Below, in pieces: positions 9,202 through 16,160 of a stretch of DNA of 64,000 bases; positions within the stretch are counted from its first letter, which is position 1; each line of letters begins with the position of its first letter. Source of the stretch: Phycisphaerales bacterium (GTDB lineage: Bacteria; Planctomycetota; Phycisphaerae; Phycisphaerales; UBA1924); the NCBI GenBank assembly GCA_020427635.1, contig JAGQOH010000005.1, forward strand, positions 24,935 through 88,934, read 5' to 3'. The notes under the pieces were generated by a model. The model ran no database searches and was not told the origin of the DNA. It saw only the letters and a list, made by a program, of their open reading frames with translations. The position numbers and the translations under genes were made by a program.

Positions 9202-10998
9202 GTGGTAGACGCCAGTGTCCGCTTCCGATCGGTGCGCACGCCGCTCCGCTTCCAGCACATCCGCGGCCTGCTTGCGCTCCTGATGCTCGCCCCGACGCTG
9301 TTGCACATTGGCTGGCACGAACCGATCTTGCCACCGACCGTGCTCTGGGCGATCCAGCTTGGGATGCTTGGCGCCTATACCGTGCTGTTCGCGTTGGACG
9401 TCCACCGCGTGCGAGCCATGCCCGCGACCCATCGGACAGACTTGGTCAGCATCTTGCGCCCGGAGTTCATCGCGATTGCACTCTCGTTGCTGTTTTGCTG
9501 GTCTTGGATCGGACTGGCGATCATGTCGGCGCCGCTCGCCCTGATCTTTGCCGTGCGATCGTTCCTGCGCCTTGCGCAGTCGCGGATTCCCTCAGGCCTG
9601 ATCTTCGTTGGGTCATTTGTCGTACTCACGATTGCGGGCACCGCTTTGCTCATGCTGCCCGCCGCCGCACCCAAAGGCGCTCCGATAGGTGTGCTCGACG
9701 CCGCCTTCACAATCACCAGCGCGGTAAGCCAAACCGGGCTGGTCGTGCGCCCGACAGGTGTCGTCGTCGATACCGCAGGCGCACCGATCGCGGGGTTTAC
9801 GCGATTGGGGCAGATCATCATCTTGGTGTGGATCCAAGTTGGCGCGCTGGGCGTGCTCGTGTTCGGCGCCCTCGTGGCCAGCCTTGTTGGCAGCGGCTTT
9901 GGTCTTCGTGCCACGCAAACACTCGCAGAAGGCACCGAGCAAGGCTGGGAAGGTCAGCTCTCCGCACAGCGCCTCGTCACCTTCGTCATCCTTGCGACCC
10001 ACATCATCGAACTCATCGGCGCCGTATTCATCTACTTCACATGGCCCAAGGAGTGGGCCGGCATGCCGCACGACTTCGCCAGCGTGGGTGATCGGGCGTA
10101 CCACGCGGTTTTCATGTCCGTAAGCGCGTTCTGCAACGCGGGATTCTCCACCACGACCGACAGCATGGCGTCGCTGCGCACCCATGTCATGCCGCACGCC
10201 ATCATCTTCCCGCTCATCATCTTTGGTTCGATTGGCTATGCCGTCCTGGAAAACGTGTGGCGCGTGCTCGTCGCAAAGGCTAGGCGTCGGCGTACTGAGG
10301 GCGGCGTGCTCGTGCGCCTTTCATTGCACTCGAAGCTCGTCATGACCTCCGCCCTGATCGTGTATCTCCTGGGCGTTGTCATCATCATGATTGGTGAAGC
10401 GGTGCAGACGGACGAGCCTTGGCGGCTCATCGTGCTCGACGCCCACTTCATGTCCATCAATCGCACAACCGGGTTCAACACGATCGACGTGAACGCAATG
10501 GGGGGCCTGTCGCGCCTGGCTCTGATCTTCCTGATGTTCGTCGGTGCGGCGCCGGGTTCGGTTGCATCGGGTGTCAAACTGATCGTTGTTAGTGTCCTCG
10601 CGCTGACCGTCTGGGGCACCATCCGAGGCCGTGAACAGACCACCGCCTTTGGGCGCACGATTCCAGAAGACATCGTGCGCAAATGCGCTGCGCTCGCGAT
10701 CGCCTGCCTGCTCGTCGTGCTGGGTTCGACTGCCGGGCTCGTGCTCACGGAAGAGAACAACACGGCGCTCTCACCTTCGCTCGAGGTGTTGCTCTTTGAA
10801 TCAACCAGCGCCTTTGGCAACACCGGGCTATCCATGGGCATCACCGACAAGCTCACGGTCGCAGGCAAGATCAACATCATCATCACCATGTTCGTGGGGC
10901 GCGTGGGTGTTTTTGCCACGCTGGCGGCATTGGCCTCGGTTGGTGCTCGCCGACGTCCCCGCATCGAATACCCAGGCGAACGTGTCTCGATTTACTAG
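9202..10998 (+). CDS. trkH: Trk/Ktr potassium uptake system membrane subunit
   Basis: TrkH-type K+ channel-like subunit of the inner membrane. It has an N-terminal extension with about four hydrophobic helices, then four pore-like repeats with the filter glycines (AVSQTGL, SAFCNAGF, NRTTGFNT, SAFGNTGLS). At 598 residues it is longer than typical ~480-residue TrkH because of that extension. The frame stays open upstream to 9124 but with no ATG there. The GTG at 9202 fits the preceding TACGCT. trkA follows 59 bp later, so the pair forms a complete Trk system. Confidence 0.88.
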   Translation: MVDASVRFRSVRTPLRFQHIRGLLALLMLAPTLLHIGWHEPILPPTVLWAIQLGMLGAYTVLFALDVHRVRAMPATHRTDLVSILRPEFIAIALSLLFCWSWIGLAIMSAPLALIFAVRSFLRLAQSRIPSGLIFVGSFVVLTIAGTALLMLPAAAPKGAPIGVLDAAFTITSAVSQTGLVVRPTGVVVDTAGAPIAGFTRLGQIIILVWIQVGALGVLVFGALVASLVGSGFGLRATQTLAEGTEQGWEGQLSAQRLVTFVILATHIIELIGAVFIYFTWPKEWAGMPHDFASVGDRAYHAVFMSVSAFCNAGFSTTTDSMASLRTHVMPHAIIFPLIIFGSIGYAVLENVWRVLVAKARRRRTEGGVLVRLSLHSKLVMTSALIVYLLGVVIIMIGEAVQTDEPWRLIVLDAHFMSINRTTGFNTIDVNAMGGLSRLALIFLMFVGAAPGSVASGVKLIVVSVLALTVWGTIRGREQTTAFGRTIPEDIVRKCAALAIACLLVVLGSTAGLVLTEENNTALSPSLEVLLFESTSAFGNTGLSMGITDKLTVAGKINIIITMFVGRVGVFATLAALASVGARRRPRIEYPGERVSIY

Positions 10999-11057
10999 GC
11001 CAGGCGTCGCCCCCGCCGCGCGGAAACCCCGGCCCGCAGGTAAGGTGTTGCTCAGCA

Positions 11058-11741
11058 ATGGATCGATTCGCGGTTATCGGGCTTGGTCGGTTTGGGGCGC
11101 GCTTGGCGCGGAATCTTGCGTCTGCTGGCGCGGAGGTCATTGCCGTCGACAGAGACCGCACCGTGGTCGAAGAATTGCGCGACCAGGTCACCCTCGCCGT
11201 CGCGCTCGACGCCACCGACGAACAAGCACTGCGGCTTCAGGGCGTCGACCAAGTCGACTGTGCCGTGGTCGGCATTGGGACCAATTTCGAGGCCAACGCC
11301 CTGGCAACCGTGGTCTTAAAAAGCCTGCGGGTCGAGCGGGTCATTTCCCGGGCAGGCAACGCAATGCAGGCCAAAATCCTCTCCCGCATCGGCGCCGATT
11401 CGGTGGTGAGCCCGGAAGACGAGTCCGCCGACCGGTGGAGCCACCGCCTGCTTTCGCCCTTCATGATCGACCATGTGGAGTTGGGCGAGGGCTACGCCCT
11501 GGTGCAAATGGCCACACCCGCAGAGTGGCGCCAGAAGACCCTCGCCGAGCTCGACCTCCGTCGGCGTTTCAATGTCACGGTCGTCGCGATCAAGCGGCCC
11601 ATCGAGTCGTCGGCGCCCTCCGGAGTCGACACCCTAGGAAGCCGTGTGGTCGACCTGCCCATGCCCGCATCGCGCCTGAGTGAAGGCGACACCTTGATCC
11701 TGGCGGGCTTCGATCGGGACCTTGAGCGCCTGCCCACCTGA
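11058..11741 (+). CDS. trkA: Trk/Ktr system NAD-binding regulatory subunit
   Basis: TrkA/KtrA is the cytosolic RCK subunit that gates TrkH with nucleotides. The N-terminal Rossmann motif GLGRFGARLARNLA and the acidic end of beta-2 (VIAVDRD) are clear. An RCK-N fold runs to about residue 135. A TrkA-C domain (ALVQMATPAEWRQKTLAELD through LSEGDTLILAGFDRDLERL) completes the 227 residues, the usual single-unit length. TAAGGT lies 11 nt before the ATG, so it may have its own leaderless start as well as readthrough from trkH. Confidence 0.92.
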   Translation: MDRFAVIGLGRFGARLARNLASAGAEVIAVDRDRTVVEELRDQVTLAVALDATDEQALRLQGVDQVDCAVVGIGTNFEANALATVVLKSLRVERVISRAGNAMQAKILSRIGADSVVSPEDESADRWSHRLLSPFMIDHVELGEGYALVQMATPAEWRQKTLAELDLRRRFNVTVVAIKRPIESSAPSGVDTLGSRVVDLPMPASRLSEGDTLILAGFDRDLERLPT

Positions 11742-11778
11742 CAAATCGCGTGGGACCCACCGTCCGGTATCTGCGCCC

Positions 11779-11807
11779 CTGACGCGCGGTCGCGGTCGCG
11801 GTATCAT
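11779..11807 (+). promoter_or_regulatory. candidate sigma-70-type promoter for gdhA
   Basis: CTGACG (-35) and TATCAT (-10) are separated by 17 bp. The start point would be near 11814, leaving a leader of about 140 nt before gdhA. The match is good but was found by eye. Confidence 0.45.
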
Positions 11808-11955
11808 CGCCGTTCTGCGCCGGGGTTCGCTCATCTGGCGCAAGAAAACGCGGCACGCACGATGACGCCGCGACGGGAACACGCACCTTTCACGAGCACG
11901 CAACGGATTCGGCGTCTCGCTGACTCCGGGCTTTTACGCCCACAAGCACGGCACC

Positions 11956-13308
11956 ATGATGAGCACATCAACTGACAAGGCGTCGATTGTCGCACCCACA
12001 CGCGAACTGATGGCCAGCACCGTCTTTGACGAATTGGGGATGGAGCGCGACAGCGACAATCTCTATCTCCAAATCATCGACTCGATGTTGCACGCCGCTG
12101 AGATTCTCGAAGTGCCGCGCCACATTCAGCTCATTCTCGCGCAGCCGAAGAATGAGATCATGGTGCACTTCCCAGTGCTCATGGACAACGGGCACTACGC
12201 CTTGTTCAAGGGCTATCGCGTTCAGCACAACAACGCGCTCGGCCCCTACAAGGGCGGCCTGCGATTCCACCCGCATGTCGGCCTCGACGATGTCAAGGCA
12301 TTGTCCGCGCTCATGACCATGAAGTGCTCGCTCGTCCGCATTCCCATGGGTGGCGGCAAGGGCGGCATCAAGTGTGATCCGCGCGCCATGTCGCAGAACG
12401 AACTCATGCGCGTCACGCGCCGCTTTGTCTCTGCAATCGCAGCACAAATCGGACCCGATCGCGACATCCCCGCGCCCGACGTCGGCACGAACGCACAGGT
12501 CATGGCCTGGTTCGCCGACACCTACATGCAGATCTCCGATAAGCAGAACAAGATGGCCGTCGTCACGGGCAAGCCCGTTGAGTTTGGCGGCTCCTTGGGT
12601 CGCGAAAAAGCAACGGGCCAAGGCGTGATCGACGTGCTCGCGGAAATCCTGCCTGACATTGGGCTCGCATTCAAGGACGCCACCTGCTCAGTGCTGGGCT
12701 TTGGCAACGTCGGCTCTTGGGCCGCCAAGCTCTTTGCAGAACGCGGCGGCAAGGTGCGCGCCGCCATGGACCACACGGGAGGCGTCTACAACCCCGATGG
12801 GCTCGATGTCCTTGCCCTTGATGAGTATGTGCGCGAGCATCGCGGCATCGCGGGCTTCGAAAAGACACGCCACGGCGCCGAGGCCATCTCCGAAGAGGAT
12901 TTCTATCGCGTGCCTGTCGATGTCTTCATTCCCGCGGCACTCGAGCAAATGATCACCGAGGAGAAGGCGTCTTGGCTTGACTGCAAGCTCATTGCTGAGG
13001 CCGCAAACGCCCCGATGACCCCTCCCGGCGAACGCGCCCTGATGGCTCGCGGCGTCGAGATCCTGCCGGCGATTCTGTGCTCGGCGGGCGGCGTCACCGT
13101 GTCCTACTTCGAGTGGGTGCAAAACCGCACCAACCAGTCGTGGGACCTCGAGAAGGTCGACGACGAGCTCAATCGGCACATGGTGCTGGCCGCCAGACGC
13201 ACGCAGTTGGCCCGCCACCGCTTCGGCGTCGACATGCGGACGGCGGCCTACATCGCCGCGCTCGAGCAAATCGCTCAGGTCTACCAGCTCCGAGGCATCT
13301 TCCCGTAA
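11956..13308 (+). CDS. gdhA: glutamate dehydrogenase (Glu/Leu/Phe/Val dehydrogenase family)
   Basis: The enzyme interconverts glutamate and 2-oxoglutarate plus ammonia. The substrate domain has the family block YKGGLRFHPHVGLDDVKAL and the catalytic-lysine glycine loop PMGGGKGGIKCDPR. The NAD(P)-binding domain follows with VLGFGNVGSWAAKLFAERGGK. The C-terminus carries a typical SYFEWVQN segment. At 450 residues it fits the hexameric ~420-450 class. A second in-frame ATG is at 11959. A candidate promoter lies ~150 bp upstream and a hairpin terminator overlaps the stop. Confidence 0.92.
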   Translation: MMSTSTDKASIVAPTRELMASTVFDELGMERDSDNLYLQIIDSMLHAAEILEVPRHIQLILAQPKNEIMVHFPVLMDNGHYALFKGYRVQHNNALGPYKGGLRFHPHVGLDDVKALSALMTMKCSLVRIPMGGGKGGIKCDPRAMSQNELMRVTRRFVSAIAAQIGPDRDIPAPDVGTNAQVMAWFADTYMQISDKQNKMAVVTGKPVEFGGSLGREKATGQGVIDVLAEILPDIGLAFKDATCSVLGFGNVGSWAAKLFAERGGKVRAAMDHTGGVYNPDGLDVLALDEYVREHRGIAGFEKTRHGAEAISEEDFYRVPVDVFIPAALEQMITEEKASWLDCKLIAEAANAPMTPPGERALMARGVEILPAILCSAGGVTVSYFEWVQNRTNQSWDLEKVDDELNRHMVLAARRTQLARHRFGVDMRTAAYIAALEQIAQVYQLRGIFP

Positions 13309-13332
13309 ATCCCCGTACTGAAGGGGGTTTTT
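13308..13332 (+). terminator. intrinsic terminator after gdhA
   Basis: The arms AATCCCC and GGGGGTT (with one G-U pair) enclose an 8-nt loop and are followed by T residues, directly at the gdhA stop. Confidence 0.6.
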
Positions 13333-13449
13333 CGCCTTTCTGGCCGCCCCTGGGCCAAGGCTCTGTCCCTGCCTCAATCCGAGGCTATGCTAGTGCTTGA
13401 TACTGATGCGGTCCGCCTGATGGGATCGCCTGCGGCCTTGGACGATCGT

Positions 13450-13488
13450 GCTCGAGAAGATCGCCGGACCGAGTTGAACTTCTCGAGC
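13450..13488 (+). promoter_or_regulatory. 10-bp inverted repeat in the RRM gene leader
   Basis: GCTCGAGAAG (13450-13459) and CTTCTCGAGC (13479-13488) form a perfect 10-bp stem with a 19-nt loop, ending 16 nt before the start codon. GATCGTG also occurs on both sides (13444-13450 and 13493-13499). The position next to the ribosome-binding region suggests post-transcriptional control. Confidence 0.55.
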
Positions 13489-13504
13489 GTGAGATCGTGT
13501 AGCG

Positions 13505-13924
13505 ATGAAGAAGATTTATGTCGGGAACTTGCCGTTCTCTATGAACGACGGCGAGCTCCGGGACCTGTTTGCGGCCCATGGCAACGTCATGTCCGCGTCT
13601 GTGGTGATGGATCGTGAAACCGGGCGTTCACGCGGCTTCGGTTTTGTGGAAATGGATGACGCTGAAGCGGACAACGCTATCAATGCGTTGAACGGCTCCG
13701 TGTTCAGTGGTCGTGACCTCCGTGTCAACGAAGCGCGCCCGCGCGAGGATCGTCCGCGTGGCGGCGGTGGCTATGGCGGCGGCGGTCGCGGTGGGTACGG
13801 CGGCGGCGGCGGTGGTGGCTATGGTGGCGGCGGCGGGGGGCGCGGCGGCTACGCCGGCTCGCGCGGCGGCGACCGTGGCGGCCGCGGTGGCGACCGTGGT
13901 GGTCGGCGCGACGACGCCTGGTAA
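13505..13924 (+). CDS. glycine-rich RRM RNA-binding protein
   Basis: An RNA-recognition motif covers residues 1-80, with RNP2 (KIYVGNLPF) and RNP1 (SRGFGFVEM). It is followed by a low-complexity tail of Gly, Tyr and Arg (GGYGGGGRGGYGG type). This matches bacterial Rbp/cold-inducible glycine-rich RNA-binding proteins, which act as single-strand RNA chaperones. The length of 139 is normal for the class. No strong Shine-Dalgarno sequence precedes the ATG, and a 10-bp hairpin lies immediately upstream, so translation control is plausible. Confidence 0.88.
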   Translation: MKKIYVGNLPFSMNDGELRDLFAAHGNVMSASVVMDRETGRSRGFGFVEMDDAEADNAINALNGSVFSGRDLRVNEARPREDRPRGGGGYGGGGRGGYGGGGGGGYGGGGGGRGGYAGSRGGDRGGRGGDRGGRRDDAW

Positions 13925-13940
13925 TCCAACCGCATCACTC

Positions 13941-13971
13941 CGCCTGATCATGCAGTGTGCAGCATCAGGCG
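13941..13971. terminator. hairpin between convergent genes
   Basis: CGCCTGAT and ATCAGGCG form a perfect 8-bp stem, with an inner TGCA/TGCA pair and a 3-nt loop. It lies just after the RRM gene and covers the end of the small minus-strand gene. There is no T run, so it is either a bidirectional terminator or an mRNA-stabilising hairpin. Confidence 0.5.
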
Positions 13972-14156
13972 TAGACATCCACGTGTGATTGAGATTCTCG
14001 CCGCGGTTCGGTGGCTTCAACGCTGCTGACCGCGGCGTTTGTCTGCGCGCCCTGCGCCTCCGGCGCATCCGGCGGCTCCAGCCCATCAGAGTGCGGCTTC
14101 ACGCCGCCCGTCACATACATCCCGGCGCTCCCCGCGCCGATGCCTTGCACATTCAT
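13965..14156 (-). CDS. small unknown protein
   Basis: This is a 63-residue frame beginning MNVQGIGAG, with Gly-, Pro- and Glu-rich middle residues and the C-terminal end HVDVYA. A GAGGTG lies 4 nt before the ATG. The composition (short hydrophobic start, proline/acidic linker, charged end) resembles small secretory or structural planctomycete proteins, but no family is recognised. A longer start at 14180 has no ribosome-binding site. It fills most of an otherwise empty 340-bp gap. Confidence 0.4.
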   Translation of the reverse strand: MNVQGIGAGSAGMYVTGGVKPHSDGLEPPDAPEAQGAQTNAAVSSVEATEPRRESQSHVDVYA

Positions 14157-14266
14157 CGCGCACCTCGCTATCCCCTCCAATGGGGAGTCTGCGATGTGCC
14201 CTGCGCGAAGGCAGGCAATCCCCTGGGAAACCGCGGAAAAGCTTGCCGGTTGTGCGGATTCGCTTA

Positions 14267-14656
14267 TCAGCCCTGCTTCTCGGACGAACCGCCCTCGGCT
14301 GCAAATTGGTCAAGCATCAGCAGCGCACGACGCATGTGCGGAATGACGATCGAGCCGCCAACGATCAGCGCGATGTTCATCGCATCAGTGATCTGCGCAA
14401 CGGTGTAGCCCGCTCTCACACATTGCTCCGTGTGATAGTTGATGCAGTCGTCGCAGCGCAACACCATTGACGCCACAAGTCCAAGCAGTTCCTTGGTCCC
14501 GCCGTCCAGCCCGCCATCGCTCGTGCGATCGCGGTACGCCCCTGTGTCAAGCGTCAGAAACCGATCGATCCCCAGATGCCCAGTTGAGCGCAAGCGAGCT
14601 TGGGCTGCTTCTCGTTGGGCGCGAAAGGAATCGGGCGTCGGTGCGGTGCTGCTCAT
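14267..14656 (-). CDS. carboxymuconolactone decarboxylase/AhpD-family protein
   Basis: This 129-residue CMD-fold protein carries the peroxidase-type motif LRCDDCINYHTEQC, a CxxC followed by a His as in AhpD-like disulfide reductases. The following helix (AGYTVAQITDAMNIALIVGG) is typical of the fold. A redox role is likely. The substrate cannot be read from the sequence. The ATG at 14656 follows TAGGCT by 7 nt, with no Shine-Dalgarno, so the mRNA is probably leaderless. The gene lies just downstream of the exopolysaccharide cluster but appears transcribed separately. Confidence 0.8.
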   Translation of the reverse strand: MSSTAPTPDSFRAQREAAQARLRSTGHLGIDRFLTLDTGAYRDRTSDGGLDGGTKELLGLVASMVLRCDDCINYHTEQCVRAGYTVAQITDAMNIALIVGGSIVIPHMRRALLMLDQFAAEGGSSEKQG

Positions 14657-14663
14657 GGCACGC

Positions 14664-14669
14664 AGCCTA
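14664..14669 (-). promoter_or_regulatory. -10-like TAGGCT before the CMD-family gene
   Basis: TAGGCT on the minus strand, 7 nt before the ATG at 14656. Confidence 0.4.
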
Positions 14670-14690
14670 CCGCGCACCAGTGACAGACCG

Positions 14691-16079
14691 TCATGAGGTC
14701 GGCGCTGGTCGCGGCGGGGCGCCCGCGTGGGCTGCTTCCGCCCCGGGCACGGTTGGCTCCTCAACAGCCGGCGTGGGCTTGGTGTCGAACAACTGCGCCG
14801 CCGATTCGATCGCCTGGCGTCGCGCCACCTTCACCGCAGTCACGGTGATGAATGCACCAAACACGAGCGCCACCGTCAAGACGACACGCACGCGCCCTTC
14901 CGTGAGCCACAGCCCGAGCCCGGCAAACACCGCCCCAATGCCATACAGCGCAAACACAGCACCCTTGACCCCAAGCGCACGCTTGAGCATGTGATGCAGG
15001 TGCTGATCGTCCGCCGCCGAGAGTGGCTTGCCCGCCAGCTTCCGACGCACGATCGCCAGGAACGTGTCGATGATCGGGATCGCATAGATGATCAGCCCCG
15101 CGATCACCAGATGCGTCTTGCCCGTATCGCCAAGTGACAAGATCAACACGATCGATAGATAGCCAAGTAACAACGACCCGCAGTCGCCCAGGAAGATCGT
15201 CGCGGGATTGAAGTTGTGCGGCAGGAAGCCAAGACACGCGCCAAGCAAGGCGAGCGCGAGAATCACACGAGCTGAATCCAATGGACCATCATCCGCCACC
15301 GCCAGGTGAAGGGCAACGATCAGCAAACCCGCCGCCGCCACCGCCGTCACGCCGGACAACAGCCCATCCAGCCCATCGATTAGGTTTGAGGCGTTGCACC
15401 CGCCCAGTACGAACACCGCGATGATGATCGTGCCCGTCCAATAGATCGCGTCGAATTGCACCTCCGGGCCCAAGAGCGGCGTGAGCGCCGCAGGCACCGT
15501 GATGTGCCAGACCATCTCCGCATTGTCGAACAGCCAACTGCCGATCGGCTGCATGAAGCCCGCGGCCACCTTGACGCCAATGTCGTTCATCGCCAGCGCC
15601 GCCGCCGCCAGCAGCTGCCCAACGATCTTCAGGCGTGGAAAAAGCCCGGCAGCGTCATCGAGCAGCCCGGTGATCGTAATCGCCACCATGCCGACGACGA
15701 TCGACAGCGGAAAGGCCCGTTGCTCGAACCGCGATTCGTGTGTCTCGAAGAAGGCGGTGGGCAAGCCCTCGCCGATGTACGAGAAGGCAATGCCCCCCAG
15801 CACGCCAACAAACACCGCAAGCCCGCCCAGATAGGCCACAGGAATGCGATGGGCCTTGCGCGGGTCGGTCGGACGATCAACGATGCCCTGACTGATCGCC
15901 AGCTTGCGCATCAGCGGCGTTAGGCACACCGTGAGCAGGAAGGCCACAATGAACACGCCGATGTACGCGTGAAACATGTCCAGCGCGCCCACCGCACCTT
16001 GCGCTGAGTCCACCAGTGTCGAGGGCGATTGCCCCGGCGCCAGGTTGGTTGGGTCGACCTGCTGCATTGCTCCACCCAC
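14691..16079 (-). CDS. undecaprenyl-phosphate sugar-1-phosphate transferase (WecA/TagO/MraY family)
   Basis: This polytopic inner-membrane enzyme transfers a sugar-1-phosphate from UDP-sugar to undecaprenyl phosphate and so starts glycan assembly. There are about ten or eleven hydrophobic helices. Family motifs are visible: VDRPTDPRKAHRIPVAYLGG near the N-terminus, the LIDGLDGL motif, IFLGDCGSLLLGYLS and the DDQHLHHMLKRALG loop with its His residues. The 462 residues include a nonconserved Pro/Ala-rich tail. The start is a GTG at 16079, with an in-frame ATG at 16067. It is the last gene of the exopolysaccharide cluster, 81 bp after the Wzz/kinase gene. Confidence 0.88.
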   Translation of the reverse strand: MGGAMQQVDPTNLAPGQSPSTLVDSAQGAVGALDMFHAYIGVFIVAFLLTVCLTPLMRKLAISQGIVDRPTDPRKAHRIPVAYLGGLAVFVGVLGGIAFSYIGEGLPTAFFETHESRFEQRAFPLSIVVGMVAITITGLLDDAAGLFPRLKIVGQLLAAAALAMNDIGVKVAAGFMQPIGSWLFDNAEMVWHITVPAALTPLLGPEVQFDAIYWTGTIIIAVFVLGGCNASNLIDGLDGLLSGVTAVAAAGLLIVALHLAVADDGPLDSARVILALALLGACLGFLPHNFNPATIFLGDCGSLLLGYLSIVLILSLGDTGKTHLVIAGLIIYAIPIIDTFLAIVRRKLAGKPLSAADDQHLHHMLKRALGVKGAVFALYGIGAVFAGLGLWLTEGRVRVVLTVALVFGAFITVTAVKVARRQAIESAAQLFDTKPTPAVEEPTVPGAEAAHAGAPPRPAPTS

Positions 16080-16160
16080 TCAAGGCCGTCCCCATTGGCC
16101 CAGCGCGGCATGGTACGCCCAACGGTTCTGCTCTGCCCCAAAGGAGCGTTGCCGCGACGA

